From Elusimicrobiota bacterium (GTDB lineage Bacteria > Elusimicrobiota > Elusimicrobia > UBA1565 > UBA9628): a stretch of 7,981 bases of DNA. Of the stretch, positions 1 through 7,900 are shown in pieces. The position numbers and the translations under genes are program-made. Positions within the stretch are counted from its first letter, which is position 1. Each line of letters opens with the position of its first letter. Under the pieces are notes generated by a model. The model was not told the DNA's origin. It searched no databases and saw nothing but the letters and a program-made list of their open reading frames with translations. The stretch spans positions 1 to 7,981 of the forward strand of contig JAMPYD010000073.1 in NCBI GenBank assembly GCA_023700845.1, written 5' to 3'.

Positions 1-1185
1 CCAGTAGCCGCGGCCGGGGAAGCCGCGGGCGGCCGCCGCCTCCAGGTTCACGCGGAGGTCCTCGAGCGTCGTCCAGGGCGTGAACAGGATGAACCCGAGC
101 TCGACGGCGGGGTTGCCGGCCTTGAAGGGACGGAAGACGCCCGGGAAGTCCCGCCCCCATTTTTTAGCCAGGGCGAGGAACTCGTCCACCTGCTCCAGGC
201 TGATCCTCTTGTTGAAGCGCTCGTTCTCGCGCTCGGAGAAGTTCTCCACGCCCATGCTCAGCATGCGGACCTCGTGGCCCGCCTTCGCGAGCGCCGGCAG
301 GACGCTCTCGATGCGCTCGCGCCGGCGGAGGACGTCGTCGATCCGGGGATTGAAGAGGAAGATCGACGGCGGCAGCCTCAGGCGCAGGACGAGCCGGAAG
401 AGCTCGTCGAACTTCCAGAACGCGCGGATGTCGAAGAACTCGTAGCGGCCCTTGTTGCGGCCGGCCCCGCCCGCGGTCGCGCGGATCCGGCGGAGCTGGG
501 TCTCGATGAGGGGGAAGATCGGCGTGCGCGGCGCCGTGACGGGCGGCAAGGTCGCGCAGGTGCAGAACGAGCAGCCCGCGTGCTCCGCCGCGCCCAGGTC
601 CACGCCCTCGAAATGCGGGTTGCCCTCGAGCGTGCGCCGGTAGGCGCACAGCGCGCCGCTGAGGATCGTGATCTGCGGCGCGGCGGCGCGCGCCGCCTTG
701 TTGGCCAGCACGGCGGCGTAATCGGGGACGGCCGCCTCGACGAGGTAGCGGCGCGCGGCGGCGGGGTCCTCGCGCCCCAGCCAATCGAGGAACCAGCCGC
801 AGCGGGCGAAGTCGTCGCTCGCGCCGAAGCGGGGGGAGCCTCCGGGCAGGTCCCCGGCGATCGGCATGACGAGGCGCTTGGGCGGCGGCGAGAGCGACGC
901 CAGAAGCGCCTCCGCCTCCGGGCTGAGGACGTCGTTGGTCACCACGAAGGCGGGCTTGAACTTCTTGAGGTGCCGCGCGAGCGAGCGGAGGTCCTCCTCC
1001 GGCATGGCGGCGTAGAGCGTGCGTCCGACGGCGGCGCCCTCGCGGTGCGCCAGGTCCCCGCCGTAGCACAGCCAGAGGGTCTCGAAGCCGCGCTCCGCCG
1101 CCAGGCCCTTGAGGAACGGGAACACCATGCTCCGCTCGTTTCGGCGGAGCGCTCCCCGGAAAAACTCGACCAGCATCAGGCGCAT
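1..1185 (-). CDS. Radical SAM family protein with split Cys motif (C-terminus cut off)
   Basis: This is a partial gene: 395 codons are present and the frame is open to the window edge. The N-terminal 170 or so residues look like a Rossmann-type domain of the kind found before B12-type radical SAM barrels, without a DxHxxG motif. The barrel begins with strand ITILSGALC. The likely cluster ligands are C180, C205 and C208 (CX24CX2C); C210 is an extra nearby Cys. Later barrel motifs are FNPRIDD (279-285), MGVENFSEREN (311-321), FNK (324-326) and FTPWTTLED (368-376). The start at 1185 matches the paralogue upstream (both begin MRLMLVEFFRG) and has a GGAGGA ribosome-binding site 6 bases before it. 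The gene overlaps the stop of the upstream gene by 10 bases, so the two are probably co-transcribed and translationally coupled. It is a close copy of the first module of that gene. Radical SAM chemistry is inferred from fold motifs; the substrate is unknown. The missing end probably carries the PWRF segment, and may carry a second module. Confidence 0.85.
   Translation of the reverse strand, partial: MRLMLVEFFRGALRRNERSMVFPFLKGLAAERGFETLWLCYGGDLAHREGAAVGRTLYAAMPEEDLRSLARHLKKFKPAFVVTNDVLSPEAEALLASLSPPPKRLVMPIAGDLPGGSPRFGASDDFARCGWFLDWLGREDPAAARRYLVEAAVPDYAAVLANKAARAAAPQITILSGALCAYRRTLEGNPHFEGVDLGAAEHAGCSFCTCATLPPVTAPRTPIFPLIETQLRRIRATAGGAGRNKGRYEFFDIRAFWKFDELFRLVLRLRLPPSIFLFNPRIDDVLRRRERIESVLPALAKAGHEVRMLSMGVENFSERENERFNKRISLEQVDEFLALAKKWGRDFPGVFRPFKAGNPAVELGFILFTPWTTLEDLRVNLEAAAARGFPGRGYW
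403..448. repeat. 46-base identical segment shared by the two paralogues (copy 1)
   Basis: This stretch is identical base for base to 4023-4068. It encodes the strand and helix around RYEFFDIRAFWKFDE. It is the longest identical run I found between the left gene (1-1185) and the first module of the middle gene (3621-4802), which align along their whole shared length at an offset of about 3620. A second identical run of 32 bases is 695-726 versus 4315-4346. Confidence 0.85.
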
Positions 1186-4100
1186 CGCCGGTCCTCCGCT
1201 TCGCGCCGGGCGAGGATGTCCAGGTAAATCCGCAGGCGGCCCTGCTCCGCCTCCGACATGGCGACCTCGCCGCGGATGCAGATGTAAAAGCCGGGGGTCT
1301 GGGCGTAGTAGGCGGCGCAGGCCGATTCCTTCGGGACCGGGAAGAGGGGGAAGGTCTTCTTGCCCAAGGTCACGGCGAGGATCTCCCCGTCGTAGCGGCT
1401 TCGGCACGGGCCGTCGCCGCGGCGGAGGTACTCGGCGTCCACGCCGGCCAGGAACGGGCCCCAGTCCTTGCCGGCCGCGGGCGCCGGCTCCTGCCTCGGC
1501 GCCGGGGGCGCTTCGGGACGAACGCCCGCGTCCTCGCGGCGGCGCTCCAGGCGGGCGAGGGCCTCCAGGATCAGCGCCTTCTCGTCCCACGGCGGGGGCG
1601 CCGCCTTCATCAGCCGCACGAGCTCGGCGGCGAACAGGTCGGGGCGCCGCGCGTGCGCGCCGCGCCCCTCCAGGAGGCCCTTGATCCAGGCGTAGAGCGC
1701 GTCGTTCGCGAAAACGGCGTCCGGCATGACGCCGCGCAGCGAGACGGCGCAGAGGCGCACGATGATCGCGCAGGCCGCCGCCGCCCGGGGATCCTTGAAG
1801 CGCCACGGCAGAAGGCCCGGGCGGGAGCGCTGGTCGGCCATCATGCCGTACGTCAGCGCGACGTCGTCGTAGCGCTCGCGGACGATGCCGCCCTCGTGCA
1901 GCGCCAGCGCGCCGATCGGGGTTTCCCGGCTCAGCTCGAGCGACGAATAGAGCCAGGGCGCGTCCGGGCTGAAGCCCCTCCGGAGGCCCTGCTCGACGGT
2001 GAGCTCGATGTCCTCCAACGTCGTCCAGGGGGTGAAGGCGATGTAGCCCAGGGGGAGCGCGTAGTCGAAGCGGCCGGGATGCTCCGCCTTGAGCCGCTCC
2101 GCCAGCGCCAGCGCCTCGTCGATCTGCTTCTCGGTGACGCCCTTGTTGAAGCGGGCGTTCTCCCGCGGCGAGAAATGCTCGAGGCCCATGCGGAAGAGGC
2201 TCAGGCGATGCCCGCGGCCCGCGAGCTTGGGCAGCAGCCGCTCGATCCTGGGGCCGGCCCTCAGGAGGTCGTCGACGCGCGGCGCGAAGAAGAAATCGGA
2301 GGGGGGCAGGTCCAGGCCCAGGATCATGTCGAAGAATTCGTCGACGCGCCGGAAGAGACGGATGTCGCGGACGTTGAAGCGCCCGCAGGCGCGGCCTTCG
2401 GCGGCGGCGGCGCGGGCGACGGCCGCGAACTGCGTCCGCGCGAGCTCGAGGGGGTCGGCGCCGGGCGCGCTCGCGGCCGGATGCGCCGGCGAGCAGAACG
2501 TGCAGCCGTTGCGGCGGTCGCAGCCGGACAGGTCGACGCCGCGGTACAGCGGGTTGCGGCTCAGGTCGGCGCGGTAATCGCAGGAGACGCCGCCGAGGGC
2601 GGCCAGGAAGGGAGCGAACTCCCGCGCCTCCGGGTTGAGCATGACCGCGTCGTAGCGCGGCTCGACCGTGCCGACGAAGTAGCGGCCCTCGCGCGGCGTC
2701 AGGCCCAGCCACCGCGACAGCCAGGCGGTCTGGAAGAAGCGGGTCAGGGGCAGGTCCTGCGGGGGGACGGACTTCTCGCCGCCTTTCGCCCGCCCCGCGA
2801 CGAGGTCGAGCGCGGTCGGCGCCCCCGTCCGGGGTCCGTCGTCCTCCGCGGTGGAGACGAGCAGCTCGGCGCGGGGCGCCGCGGCTTTCAGCAGCCGCCG
2901 CAGCTCCGGGCCCGGCGCCTCGTTGACGATCACGTGCGTCGGCGCCCACTCGGCGAGGGCCTTGGCCAAGGCGTCGTTGTCGCTTCGCCCGAGGACGGGC
3001 ACGCTCAGGACCTCGGTCGGGCTTTTCTCGAGGCCCTCGAAGCGGGCCCCCGCGCACAGCCAGCGTGTCGGGACGCCCTCGCTTTCGGCGAAGCCCTGAT
3101 AGAAAGGAAAAAAGTCGGCGCGCTCGTTGCGGAGGGTCGAGGCGGCCACGAACTCGAGCAGCAGGAGGCGCCTCTTTCCGGACGGCGTCCTCTCCGGCGG
3201 GGGCGGCGCGGCCTTCGCCGCGAGGCGGATCGCCTCGGCGAGCAGCGCCTCGCGGTCGTAAGGCGCCCGCGCCTTCTCGAGCAGCCCCAGCAGGGCGAGG
3301 GCGACCGCGAGCGGCGTCAGCTCCGCTCCCATTTTCGCGTCGAGGTACAGGCGCAGGGCCCGCGCGTAGGCCGCGTCGTCCCGGAAAAACGCGCAGTCCG
3401 CGCCCTCGCGGTCGGCCGCGCAGACGCGCACGTGCATGGCGAAGAAGTCGGCGGTCCTCGCGTCCAGGAATCTCCAGGGGCGCACGTCCTCCAGCTCTCC
3501 CTCGTTCTTGAACAGGCCGTACACCTGGCCGCGGTCGGGGAAGCGGCCGGCCAGCGCGCCCGCCTTCTTCGCCAGGCGGAAGATCGGCGTCGCCGGCTCC
3601 AGCAGCAGGATCGAATACATCCAATAGCCGCGGGCGGGGAAGCCCCGCTCCGCCGCGCGCTCCAGGTTCAGGCGCACGTCCTCGAGCGTCGTCCACGGCG
3701 TGAACAGGATCAGGCCGATTTCGACGAACGGCCCTCCCGCCCGGTACGGGTTGAAGACCCCGGGGAAGGCCGCGTCCCACGATTTCATCAGCGCCAGGAA
3801 CTCGTCGACCTGGGCGAGGCTGATGTCCTTGTTGAAGCGCGCGTTCTCCCGCTCCGAGAAATTCTCCGCGCCCATGCTCAGGATCCGGATCTCGTGGCCC
3901 GCGGCGGCCAGCGCCGGCAGCATCTTCTCGATCCGGCCCCGGAGGCGGAGCACGTCGTCGATCCGCGGGTTGAACAGGAAGATCGCCGGCGGGACCTTCA
4001 GGCGCAGGATCAGCGCGAAGACCTCGTCGAACTTCCAGAACGCGCGGATGTCGAAGAACTCGTAGCGGTTCTTGTTGCGGCCGCGGGGGCCGGCCGTCTT

Positions 4101-4802
4101 GAGGATCCGCCGGAACTGCGTCCCGATGAGAGGCAGGAGCTTGGCCCGGGGGGACGTGAGCGGCAGGCGGGTCGCGCTCGGGCAGAACGAGCAGCCCCGG
4201 TGGTTCATGCCGTCCAGGTCGACGCCCGCGAAGTGCGGGTTGCCGGCCGTCGTGCGGCGATTGGCGCAGAGCACCCCGCCGGCGATCGTGATCTGCGGCT
4301 TGGCCGCGCGCGCGGCCTTGTTGGCCAGCACGGCGGCGTAATCGGGCGCGGCCGCCTCGACGAGATGCCGTCGGGACAGCGCCGGAGCCTTCACGCCGAG
4401 CCAATCGAGGAACCAGCCGCAGAGCGCGGCCTCGCCGCGGGCCTCGTCCGCCGTCGAGTCGCCGGGGAGGTCTCCGGGCAGCGGCATGACGAGGTGCTTG
4501 ACCGGGGGATCGAAGGAGGACAGCAGCGCCAGCGCCTCCGGGCACAGGACGTCGCTGGTCACCACGTGGGTGGGACGGAATTTTTTCAGGTGCCGCGCCA
4601 GCGAGCGCAGGTCCTCCTTCGGCATCGCGGCGAAGAGCGCGCGCCCCGCGGGGGCGCCGTCGAGGTGGGCGATGTCCCCGCCGTAGCAGAGCCAGAGCGT
4701 CTTCCCTCGCCGGCCCGCCAGCCCCTTGAGAAAAGGGAAGAGCATGCTCCGCTCGTTGCGGCGAAGGGCCCCTCGAAAGAATTCGACCAGCATCAGGCGC
4801 AT
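1176..4802 (-). CDS. Tandem double radical SAM protein with split Cys motifs, 1208 aa
   Basis: One complete gene encodes two full copies of the same module plus a C-terminal tail. Module 1 spans about 1-530: Rossmann-like N-terminus, C179/C204/C207 (CX24CX2C), FNPRIDD (277-283), GAENFSEREN (311-320), FTPWTTLED (367-375), PWRF (442-445), C461. Module 2 spans about 542-1075: C741/C767/C770 (CX25CX2C), with C761 giving an alternative CX5CX2C; FAPRVDD (839-845), GLEHFSPREN (873-882), FTPWTTLED (923-931), PWRF (999-1002), C1018. The modules are joined by a Pro-rich linker (531-541), and an Ala/Pro-rich linker (about 1091-1110) precedes a roughly 95-residue tail. The tail resembles the domain that joins the two halves of the divergent gene. 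The start at 4802 is chosen because it matches the downstream paralogue and has GAGG 7 bases upstream; a start at 4988 would add 62 residues of arginine-rich sequence overlapping the divergent gene. Two unequal modules suggest two sequential reactions or one catalytic and one scaffold half (inference). Substrate unknown. Confidence 0.9.
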   Translation of the reverse strand: MRLMLVEFFRGALRRNERSMLFPFLKGLAGRRGKTLWLCYGGDIAHLDGAPAGRALFAAMPKEDLRSLARHLKKFRPTHVVTSDVLCPEALALLSSFDPPVKHLVMPLPGDLPGDSTADEARGEAALCGWFLDWLGVKAPALSRRHLVEAAAPDYAAVLANKAARAAKPQITIAGGVLCANRRTTAGNPHFAGVDLDGMNHRGCSFCPSATRLPLTSPRAKLLPLIGTQFRRILKTAGPRGRNKNRYEFFDIRAFWKFDEVFALILRLKVPPAIFLFNPRIDDVLRLRGRIEKMLPALAAAGHEIRILSMGAENFSERENARFNKDISLAQVDEFLALMKSWDAAFPGVFNPYRAGGPFVEIGLILFTPWTTLEDVRLNLERAAERGFPARGYWMYSILLLEPATPIFRLAKKAGALAGRFPDRGQVYGLFKNEGELEDVRPWRFLDARTADFFAMHVRVCAADREGADCAFFRDDAAYARALRLYLDAKMGAELTPLAVALALLGLLEKARAPYDREALLAEAIRLAAKAAPPPPERTPSGKRRLLLLEFVAASTLRNERADFFPFYQGFAESEGVPTRWLCAGARFEGLEKSPTEVLSVPVLGRSDNDALAKALAEWAPTHVIVNEAPGPELRRLLKAAAPRAELLVSTAEDDGPRTGAPTALDLVAGRAKGGEKSVPPQDLPLTRFFQTAWLSRWLGLTPREGRYFVGTVEPRYDAVMLNPEAREFAPFLAALGGVSCDYRADLSRNPLYRGVDLSGCDRRNGCTFCSPAHPAASAPGADPLELARTQFAAVARAAAAEGRACGRFNVRDIRLFRRVDEFFDMILGLDLPPSDFFFAPRVDDLLRAGPRIERLLPKLAGRGHRLSLFRMGLEHFSPRENARFNKGVTEKQIDEALALAERLKAEHPGRFDYALPLGYIAFTPWTTLEDIELTVEQGLRRGFSPDAPWLYSSLELSRETPIGALALHEGGIVRERYDDVALTYGMMADQRSRPGLLPWRFKDPRAAAACAIIVRLCAVSLRGVMPDAVFANDALYAWIKGLLEGRGAHARRPDLFAAELVRLMKAAPPPWDEKALILEALARLERRREDAGVRPEAPPAPRQEPAPAAGKDWGPFLAGVDAEYLRRGDGPCRSRYDGEILAVTLGKKTFPLFPVPKESACAAYYAQTPGFYICIRGEVAMSEAEQGRLRIYLDILARREAEDRRCA
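1192..1197 (-). promoter_or_regulatory. Ribosome-binding site of the left radical SAM gene, inside the upstream gene
   Basis: GGAGGA on the minus strand lies 6 bases before ATG at 1185, within the last codons of the upstream gene. It decides the start at 1185 over a second in-frame ATG at 1176 that would form a TGATG stop/start overlap. It also supports a coupled operon. Confidence 0.7.
1200..1394 (-). other. C-terminal alpha/beta tail domain of the double radical SAM protein
   Basis: Residues 1137-1201 follow an Ala/Pro-rich linker. They read as a hairpin (EILAVTLGKKTFPLFPVP), a strand (GFYICIRGE) and a helix (SEAEQGRLRIYLDILARR). The order and spacing resemble the linker domain of the plus-strand fusion protein. 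Cysteines C1162 and C1175 are inside it and C1133 just before it. Function unknown. Confidence 0.4.
4023..4068. repeat. 46-base identical segment shared by the two paralogues (copy 2)
   Basis: Partner of the run at 403-448, in the same orientation. The pair marks a tandem gene duplication that is recent or kept alike by gene conversion, and would be a natural site for homologous recombination that deletes the DNA in between. Confidence 0.85.
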
Positions 4803-4809
4803 ATCGTTG

Positions 4810-4813
4810 CCTC
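4810..4813 (-). promoter_or_regulatory. Ribosome-binding site of the double radical SAM gene
   Basis: GAGG on the minus strand lies 7 bases before ATG at 4802. This spacing supports the start MRLMLVEFF rather than an upstream ATG at 4988. Confidence 0.6.
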
Positions 4814-4839
4814 GTCCCGACCGATCACGGAACGGCCGC

Positions 4840-4845
4840 ATCCTA
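4840..4845 (-). promoter_or_regulatory. Possible -10 element for the minus-strand operon
   Basis: On the minus strand TAGGAT lies about 37 bases before the start codon at 4802, in one of the few AT-richer patches of the intergenic region. It would give a leader of about 30 bases containing the ribosome-binding site. No convincing -35 is seen about 17 bases upstream, so support is weak. Confidence 0.25.
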
Positions 4846-4877
4846 CCAAATCCTTCCGCGACGACGACGCGAGGCGA

Positions 4878-4907
4878 TTGCATTCGAGCCCCGTTCGGGG
4901 CTACACT
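4878..4907 (+). promoter_or_regulatory. Sigma70-like promoter placed for a leaderless transcript
   Basis: TTGCAT (4878-4883) and TACACT (4902-4907) are separated by 18 bases, a reasonable -35/-10 pair in otherwise GC-rich DNA. The -10 element ends 7 bases before the ATG at 4915, so transcription would start at or next to the A of the start codon. No Shine-Dalgarno sequence precedes that ATG, which fits leaderless translation. The match is by eye: 3 of 6 at -35 and 4 of 6 at -10. Confidence 0.5.
4887..4902. repeat. Perfect inverted repeat in the promoter spacer, possible operator
   Basis: AGCCCCG TT CGGGGCT is a perfect 7-base inverted repeat with a 2-base centre. It fills most of the spacer between the putative -35 and -10 elements of the plus-strand gene and touches the -10. 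That position is typical of a repressor or activator operator. No regulator gene is in the window, so this is inferred from position and symmetry only. Confidence 0.4.
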
Positions 4908-4914
4908 CACCGGG

Positions 4915-7900
4915 ATGCCGCGAGACCTGCCGCCCCGCCTGCGCTTGATGCTCGTGGAGCTCGTGCCCCACGAGCCCGAGAGGGTCAACCGCAGCCAGGC
5001 CTATCCGTGGCTGATGGGGCTGGCCGAGCGGCGCGGGTGGAAGTCCTGGTGGCGCGTGCTCGGCGTGCGCTACGAGCCGACCTTGCTGTACGCGCTCGAG
5101 CCGGGGGACCTGAAGGCCCTGCTCGCGGAGGTCCGGCGGCGCAAGCCGGAGGTCCTCGTCGTCAACGAGCGGCTTCGCGAGGATCAGAGAGCCCTCCTCG
5201 CCGGCGCGGGCGCCCGCCTCGTGTACTGCTCCCTGGAGACGGCGGAGGACCTCTCGCGCTTCGCCGGGTTCGTCGGCGACCATATCTCGCTGAGCGCCGA
5301 GGCGGAGGGCCCCGGCCTGCTCGACGCGATCGAGCCCGTGTTCCGTCGCGAGCGGCTCAACGATTCGCCGTGGCTGTCGCCCCCGTTCATCCGCGTGCTG
5401 TCGGGGACGTACTGCTCCTATCTGACGCGCGCCGCCGACAACCCCTTCTACCGGGACCTGAAGCTCCCGTCGGCGACGATGAGCTGCTCCTTCTGCGACT
5501 CGGGCCCGGGGAAGGCGCACGCCCGCCCCTTCATCGGCGACGCGGCGTCCTTCGCCGCGCGTCAGGTCCTGGCCGCCTGCGCGCAGCGCGCCTCCGGCGA
5601 GCGCCTCGTCTTCGAGGTGTCGGGCTCGGAGCTGTGGCGGCGGCTGGAGGACTTCATCGACGCGCTCGTGAAGGGCGGGGCGAAGGGCGCGGAGCTGCTG
5701 TTCATGCCGCGCGTGGACGACCTGCTCGCCGCGCGCGAGGCCGTCGGGCGGTGCCTGCCGCGGCTGGCGGAGAGCGGGCTGTCGATGCGCGTCTACGGCA
5801 TGAGCGTGGAGAATTTCTCGGAGGCGGAGAACCGGCGCCTGAACAAGGGGATCACGGCGGAGCAGGTGCACGAGGCGGCGGCCTTCATGCTCGAGACGAG
5901 CCGGCGCTGGCCCGAGCGGTTCCTCCTGTCGCCGGGCGGCCTGAGCATGATCCTGTTCACGCCCTGGACGACGCTCGAGGACCTCCGCGTCAACCTGGAG
6001 AACATCGAGCGCTGCTCTTTGATCGACCCGTCCTTCGCGCTGAGCCGCAGGCTGCAGCTTTTCCCGGGACGCCCGGTGACCTTGCTGGCGGAGCGCGACG
6101 GCCTTCTGGCCAAGGACCGCCGGGACCCTTTCTACAACGCGGGCTGCATGACGGGCGCCGATCAGGACGACCTGCCGTGGCGGTTCCTCCATCCCGACGT
6201 CGAGGTCCTGTGGCGGCTGGCGCGCAGGCTCTCGTGCGACGGGCCGCGGCTGCCCGCCGGAGATCCGGAGAGCCGGGAGGTCGCCTCCTTTCTCGCGCGC
6301 GCGGGCGGCGAGGCGGCGCGGCCGCTGGCGGTGTTCCGGCGCGCGGTGGAGGCGGCGGCGCGCCGGCCCGGGCTCGACTCGGTCTCCGGGCTGCTCGAGC
6401 GGCTCGAGCCCGGCGCCCCCGCGCGCCGGGACGCCCCCGGGCCCCGGCGGCAGCCCGGGCGGGACGGCCTCGCTTTCCTCAAGGAGCTTCTCGGGGGGCC
6501 GCCGGCGGGCTGGGCTCTCGAGAAGGCCGCGTTCACCTCCCGCTCCTTGGATTTCTCGCTGGTCAACGGCCCCCGGCGGCTCGATTTCGAGGCCGCGCCG
6601 CAGCCGCGGCGGGGCCCGGCGGGCGGCGAGCTCGGCGTGGGCCTGCGCTGCGCGCGGGAGGATCTCGCGGAGGACGAGCGGGCGCTCGCGGCCGAGCTCG
6701 CCGCCGGGCTGGCCGCGGCGAGCTTCGGCGAGGTGATCGCGCGCCTGCGGCGCGACGACCTGCTCTACTCCGACTCCGACGGCGGCCGGCTCCCCTCGCG
6801 GCTGGAGCGCTATTACCGGGTCGTCGATCACACGCCGGACTTCTGGAAGTTCGTCTATCCCCAGTGGCGCTGCCTGGAGGAGAAGGTGAACCTGGGCGCG
6901 CACTGGGCGCGCATCAACTACGCGACGCTCGAGTGCCGCTTCGGCAACCCGAACGCCGGCTCGCCCTCCCTGCGCTTCTTCGCCGACGAGGGGGGAGACG
7001 AGGCCGAGGACGGCTGCAGGAGCGTGGAGGCCGACATCACCGAGGCGGACGTCGTCGGCGGGCGCACCCAGGAGCTCCTGGGCCGCAGCCTCGACGAGGT
7101 CGCGCGCCGGGAGAAGCCGGCCTACATCCACCTCAACACCACCTGCATGCCCGAGCTTCTCGGCGACACGCCCGCGCCCTTCATCGGCCGCATCGAGGCC
7201 GAGCTGGGCGTGCCCGTGTTCTGGACGTCGAAGACGCGCCCCGGAGGCCCGCTGTACTCGACCTGGATCGAGCGGCTTCTCGACGAGACCCGCTTCTCCG
7301 CCCGCCGCGACCCGCGCGCCGTCCTGCTCGCCGGCGTCGCCTCCCCGGCCGCCCGGGCGCAGGCCGAGGAGCTGTGCGCGGCGCTCGGCGTGCGCGTGCT
7401 CGGGACCATTTTCCCGGACCTCGATTTCCGCCGCACCCCCGGGATGCGCGAGGCGAGCGCCGTCGTCTGGCTCGATCCGGTCGGCTGGGAGGCGATCGGC
7501 GACGGGCCCTTCCTCCGCCATGACCTCGCCGTGGTCCGGCATCATCCGCCGTACGGGGTGGCGGGCACGCGGGCCTGGCTCGGGCGCGTCGCCTCGGTGC
7601 TGGGGCTCGAGGGGGCGGAGGCCGCCTTCGCCCGCGTCCTGGAATCGCGCGCGGCGCCGCTCGACGCGCTCAGGGCGGAGTGCCGGCGGCGGACCGCGGC
7701 GCTGATCGGCGACGCCGCCGACATCGAGCTCCTCGCCGCCCAGCGGCGCGTCCTCGGATTTTCGGCGGCCGCCCTGCTGGGAGAGCTGGGCTTCGACGTG
7801 CGCTGCCTGGTCTTCGGCCCCGGCGGCAAGGCGGACGCCGCGCGGCTGCGCCGGGCCCGGGCTCCGTCGGGCGCGGGGACGATCGAGTTCGTCCCGTTCT

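Noticed and set aside
164..1069. A 301-codon minus-strand frame inside the left gene
   Set aside because: It is the left gene read in another frame; the frame starting at 1185 carries all the conserved motifs.
4887..4902. The inverted repeat as a transcription terminator
   Set aside because: It lies between two divergent gene starts, has no T-run after it on either strand, and no gene ends there.
4803..4988. Longer start for the double radical SAM gene at 4988
   Set aside because: The 62 extra residues are unlike the paralogue, overlap the divergent gene and lack support; the start at 4802 has a ribosome-binding site and matches the paralogue exactly.
1653..7523. A 1956-codon open frame on the plus strand
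   Set aside because: It runs antisense to the double radical SAM gene and out of frame through the plus-strand fusion gene. Its translation is low-complexity Arg/Ala/Gly-rich sequence with no family motifs. Long shadow frames are expected at this base composition.
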